The translations under genes and the position numbers were made by a program. The notes under the pieces were generated by a model. That model worked only from the letters and a program-made list of their open reading frames with translations, made no database searches and was not told the DNA's origin. A stretch of 64,000 bases of DNA from an uncultured Hyphomonas sp. (GTDB lineage Bacteria; Pseudomonadota; Alphaproteobacteria; Caulobacterales; Hyphomonadaceae), in the NCBI RefSeq assembly GCF_963678875.1, contig NZ_OY787456.1:1736001-1800000 (forward strand). The letters run 5' to 3'. Shown in pieces: positions 61,836 to 64,000 of the stretch; the first letter of the stretch is position 1, and each line of letters begins with the position of its first letter.

Positions 61836-62561
61836 CTAGTTGGTGTTCCCGATCTCGACGGCGAACGGGTCGTCTGCCGGGTTATCGTTCCAGATATATT
61901 CTGCCACCTTCGCGACGTTCTCTGCCTTTTCGCGGCTTTCGAGATCTTCGATCAGGGCGAGGGCCATGTCGATGCCGGCGGAGATGCCGGACGAGGTGAC
62001 GTATTTGCCGTCCTCGACCCAGCGTGCGCTCGGTTGCCACAGGACGTCATTGTCCTGGCTGGTGGCAAAGACCCACGCCATTTTGTTGGACGTTGCCTTG
62101 CGTCCATCGAGCAGGCCGGCCTTGGCCAGCACGGCAGCGCCGGTACAGACGGAGGTCGTGTACTCCGTGCCTTCATCCTGCTTGCGCAGGAAATCGAGCA
62201 TGACGGGATTGTTGACTTCGGTGCGCGTGCCCATGCCGCCGGGGATCATGATGATGTCGAACTGAGGCGCATCGGCGAAGGAGTAGTCGATCACGGTATC
62301 GATGCCCTGCGCCGACGTGATCGTGCCGCCATGCTCCGAGACTGTGACGATCTCATAATCCTCCAGCCGGCCCCACATCTCGACCGGGCCGAAGACATCC
62401 AGTGTCTCGAAGCGCGGGAAGAGGATGATGGCGAGTGTCTTCGATTTAACCTTGGCCGGGGCGGAAACAGGAGTCGCTGCGGGAGCGGGCTGGGCGAGGG
62501 CGGCCGGGGCGAATGCGAGAAGGGTAATGGCGGTGCAGGCCAGCAGGGCTGAGGGCTTCAT
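61836..62561 (-). CDS. Exported DJ-1/PfpI family protein
   Basis: A 241-residue DJ-1-superfamily protein with an N-terminal signal peptide (MKPSALLACTAITLLAFAPAALA, cleavage after about residue 23) and a Pro/Ala-rich linker, then the PfpI-like domain (LAIILFPRFETLDVFGPVEM). The nucleophile-elbow cysteine is in TTSVCTGAAVLAKAGLLDG. It resembles isonitrile hydratase-like and GATase1-AraC N-terminal domains, but without the DNA-binding part and with a periplasmic destination. Its function is unknown. It lies 75 bp upstream of pabB on the same strand. Confidence 0.88.
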   Translation of the reverse strand: MKPSALLACTAITLLAFAPAALAQPAPAATPVSAPAKVKSKTLAIILFPRFETLDVFGPVEMWGRLEDYEIVTVSEHGGTITSAQGIDTVIDYSFADAPQFDIIMIPGGMGTRTEVNNPVMLDFLRKQDEGTEYTTSVCTGAAVLAKAGLLDGRKATSNKMAWVFATSQDNDVLWQPSARWVEDGKYVTSSGISAGIDMALALIEDLESREKAENVAKVAEYIWNDNPADDPFAVEIGNTN

Positions 62562-62743
62562 GAGATCTCTCCGTTCTGCAGGAATCCTTGCAGAGATGAG
62601 GGCCGGGGGAAAAGCCCTGACACCGCCGGGCGGTGCGATTCCGGCACTTGAAGCGTCCGGAGTGCAGCGCCGCCGGGAAATTGGGCTGTATCGAGCATGC
62701 CACCCGGGACTTTTGTGCCGCTGCGATACGCGCAGAACCCGCG

Positions 62744-62772
62744 TGGACAGGGCGTTTTCCGTGTGACATAAG
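62744..62772 (+). promoter_or_regulatory. Probable sigma-70-type promoter of tig
   Basis: TGGACA (62744-62749) and CATAAG (62767-62772) are separated by 17 bases, about 80 bp before the trigger factor start. The -10 plus following sequence ATAAGCCGCC is the same as at the rpsB promoter. Confidence 0.5.
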
Positions 62773-62850
62773 CCGCCCCTTCAGACACAGATCAGATGGC
62801 TGCCGGAAGGGCATGACCGGGCCTGATCGCCAGAACGGATGAATGAACCG

Positions 62851-64000
62851 ATGGAAGTGACCCAGACGAAGGCAGAAGGTCTCAGCCGCACCTTTGCCGT
62901 CAAGGTATCTGCAAGCGAACTGCAGTCGAAGCTCGACGCCCGGATTGAGGAAATCCGCCCGACCATGAACCTGAAGGGTTTCCGCCCGGGCAAGGTGCCT
63001 GCGTCGCACGTGCGCAAGATGTTCGGCCGCGACCTGATGGGCGAAATCATCGACAAGACCGTCAATGAAACCAACCAGAAAGCCATCGAGGACGCAGACC
63101 TGCGCCCGGCCGGCCAGCCGGATGTGCACCTGGAAGGCGATATCGAAGACGTCGTGAAGGGCGAGGCTGACCTTGCCTATCACATGCATGTCGACGTGAT
63201 GCCGGAATTCGAGCCGGTGGACGTTAAGACGCTGAAAGTGAACCGCCCGGTCGCCGAAGTGGCTGACGAGCAGGTCGATGAGGCGCTGAAGAACCTCGCC
63301 GAACAGAACAAGCAGTACGAGCCGCGCGCCAAGACCGCGAAGGCCAAAGACGGCGACGCTGTCGTGATGGACTTCGTCGGCAAGATCGACGGTGAGGCCT
63401 TCGACGGCGGCACTGCCGAACAGCAGACCATCGTGCTCGGCTCCGGCCGCTTTATTCCGGGCTTTGAAGAACAGCTCGTCGGCGTGAAAGCGGGCGAAGA
63501 GAAGAACCTCGAAGTCAGCTTCCCGGAAGACTACCCGTCGCCGGACCTCGCTGGCAAAGCCGCTGTCTTCGAAACCAAGGTGCACGAAGTGCGCGCACCG
63601 AAGGAAGCCGAGATCGACGACGAGTTCGCCAAGGGCCTTGGCCTTGAGTCGCTGGAACAGCTGACGGGCCTCATCAAGGACCAGCTGAAAGGCGAACTGG
63701 ACCAGGCTTCGCGCAACAAGGCGAAGCGCGACCTGCTGGACCGTCTGGACGAGGCCCACAGCTTCGACCTGCCGCCGAACATGGTTGAGGCCGAATTCGG
63801 CCAGATCTGGGAACAGCTGCAGCGTGAGATGGATGCCGGCCGCGTCGACGACGAGGACAAGGAAAAGTCCGAAGACGACCTGAAGCAAGAGTATCGCGCA
63901 ATTGCCGAGCGCCGCGTGCGCCTTGGCCTGGTCCTCGCCGAGATCGGCCGGGTCAACAACGTGCAGATCACCGAGCAGGAAGTGCAGCAGGCGCTGATCC
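62851..64000 (+). CDS. tig: Trigger factor (3' end outside window)
   Basis: Ribosome-associated chaperone and prolyl isomerase. About 383 residues are visible and the frame is open to the window edge, so roughly 60-80 C-terminal residues are missing. The N-terminal ribosome-binding domain has GFRPGKVPASHVRKMFG near residue 48. The FKBP-type domain (about 160-240) has VVMDFVGKIDGEAFDGG and FIPGFEEQLVG. The helical C-terminal arm follows. An ATG four codons earlier (62839) is an alternative start; the chosen one gives the typical MEVTQTKAEGLSR. Confidence 0.96.
   Translation, partial: MEVTQTKAEGLSRTFAVKVSASELQSKLDARIEEIRPTMNLKGFRPGKVPASHVRKMFGRDLMGEIIDKTVNETNQKAIEDADLRPAGQPDVHLEGDIEDVVKGEADLAYHMHVDVMPEFEPVDVKTLKVNRPVAEVADEQVDEALKNLAEQNKQYEPRAKTAKAKDGDAVVMDFVGKIDGEAFDGGTAEQQTIVLGSGRFIPGFEEQLVGVKAGEEKNLEVSFPEDYPSPDLAGKAAVFETKVHEVRAPKEAEIDDEFAKGLGLESLEQLTGLIKDQLKGELDQASRNKAKRDLLDRLDEAHSFDLPPNMVEAEFGQIWEQLQREMDAGRVDDEDKEKSEDDLKQEYRAIAERRVRLGLVLAEIGRVNNVQITEQEVQQALI

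Noticed and set aside
1..64000. CRISPR arrays, toxin-antitoxin pairs, defence islands, prophage, insertion sequences
   Set aside because: I found no regularly spaced repeats of CRISPR size, no transposase or phage genes and no typical defence genes; the window is core metabolism and cell-envelope functions.

Overview
The window is a GC-rich, gene-dense stretch of an alphaproteobacterial chromosome. The evidence is the gene order: a 14-gene complex I operon running into birA-coaX-rnj-mce-DUF1467-proS-lolC-lolD-dnaE, and rpsB-tsf-pyrH-frr-uppS-cdsA-dxr-rseP-bamA-skp-lpx. Both are familiar alphaproteobacterial clusters. The short ProRS, LpxI in place of LpxH, RNase J and the Entner-Doudoroff genes agree. 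A CtrA-like TTAA-N7-TTAA site before clpX, and the general look of the proteins, make a Caulobacterales/Hyphomonadaceae-type organism my best guess, but that placement is inference. I see no insertion sequence, prophage, CRISPR array or integrase. The content is almost entirely core genome, so the novelty is in small features: leader RNA, a small ORF, repeats and unusual domains.

Layout. 1-2501: end of edd, then glk and eda (Entner-Doudoroff glucose catabolism). 2574-3872: purB, convergent to eda. 4140-5096: a secreted protein built of 23-residue repeats with a peptidoglycan-binding domain. 5296-20647: nuoA-N, interrupted by a SnoaL-like gene and a possible 32-codon ORF between nuoD and nuoE. 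20644-31362: birA, coaX, rnj, mce, DUF1467, proS, lolC, lolD and dnaE, overlapping or tightly spaced on the same strand. 31363-33410: repeat-rich spacer, promoter, a leader able to form a pseudoknot against the rpsB ribosome-binding site, rpsB-tsf and a terminator. 33448-45817: pyrH to lpxB, covering UMP kinase, ribosome recycling, isoprenoid and phospholipid steps, outer-membrane assembly and lipid A synthesis. fabZ is missing from its usual place between lpxD and lpxA.

45779-50467 (minus strand): FAD oxidoreductase, rlmJ, M28 peptidase lipoprotein, pirin. 50515-54213 (plus strand): UDG-family protein, alpha/beta hydrolase, clpP, clpX. 54411-56206 (minus strand): the glnB-glnA nitrogen operon. 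56207-56725: a spacer with no convincing gene. 56726-58715: a histidine phosphatase and the NAD(P)HX repair enzyme. 58855-58939: tRNA-Leu(UAG). 58955-61760 (minus strand): pabB-pabA-pabC, a compact p-aminobenzoate pathway. 61836-62561 (minus strand): an exported DJ-1/PfpI protein. 62851-64000: trigger factor, cut by the window edge; in many bacteria tig lies next to clpP-clpX, here they are about 9 kb apart.

The most interesting observations are the candidate S2-type pseudoknot leader before rpsB, the eight-unit repeat protein, the CtrA-like site before clpX (ClpXP degrades CtrA in Caulobacter), the small ORF wedged into the nuo operon, the missing fabZ and the RlmJ DPSY variant.
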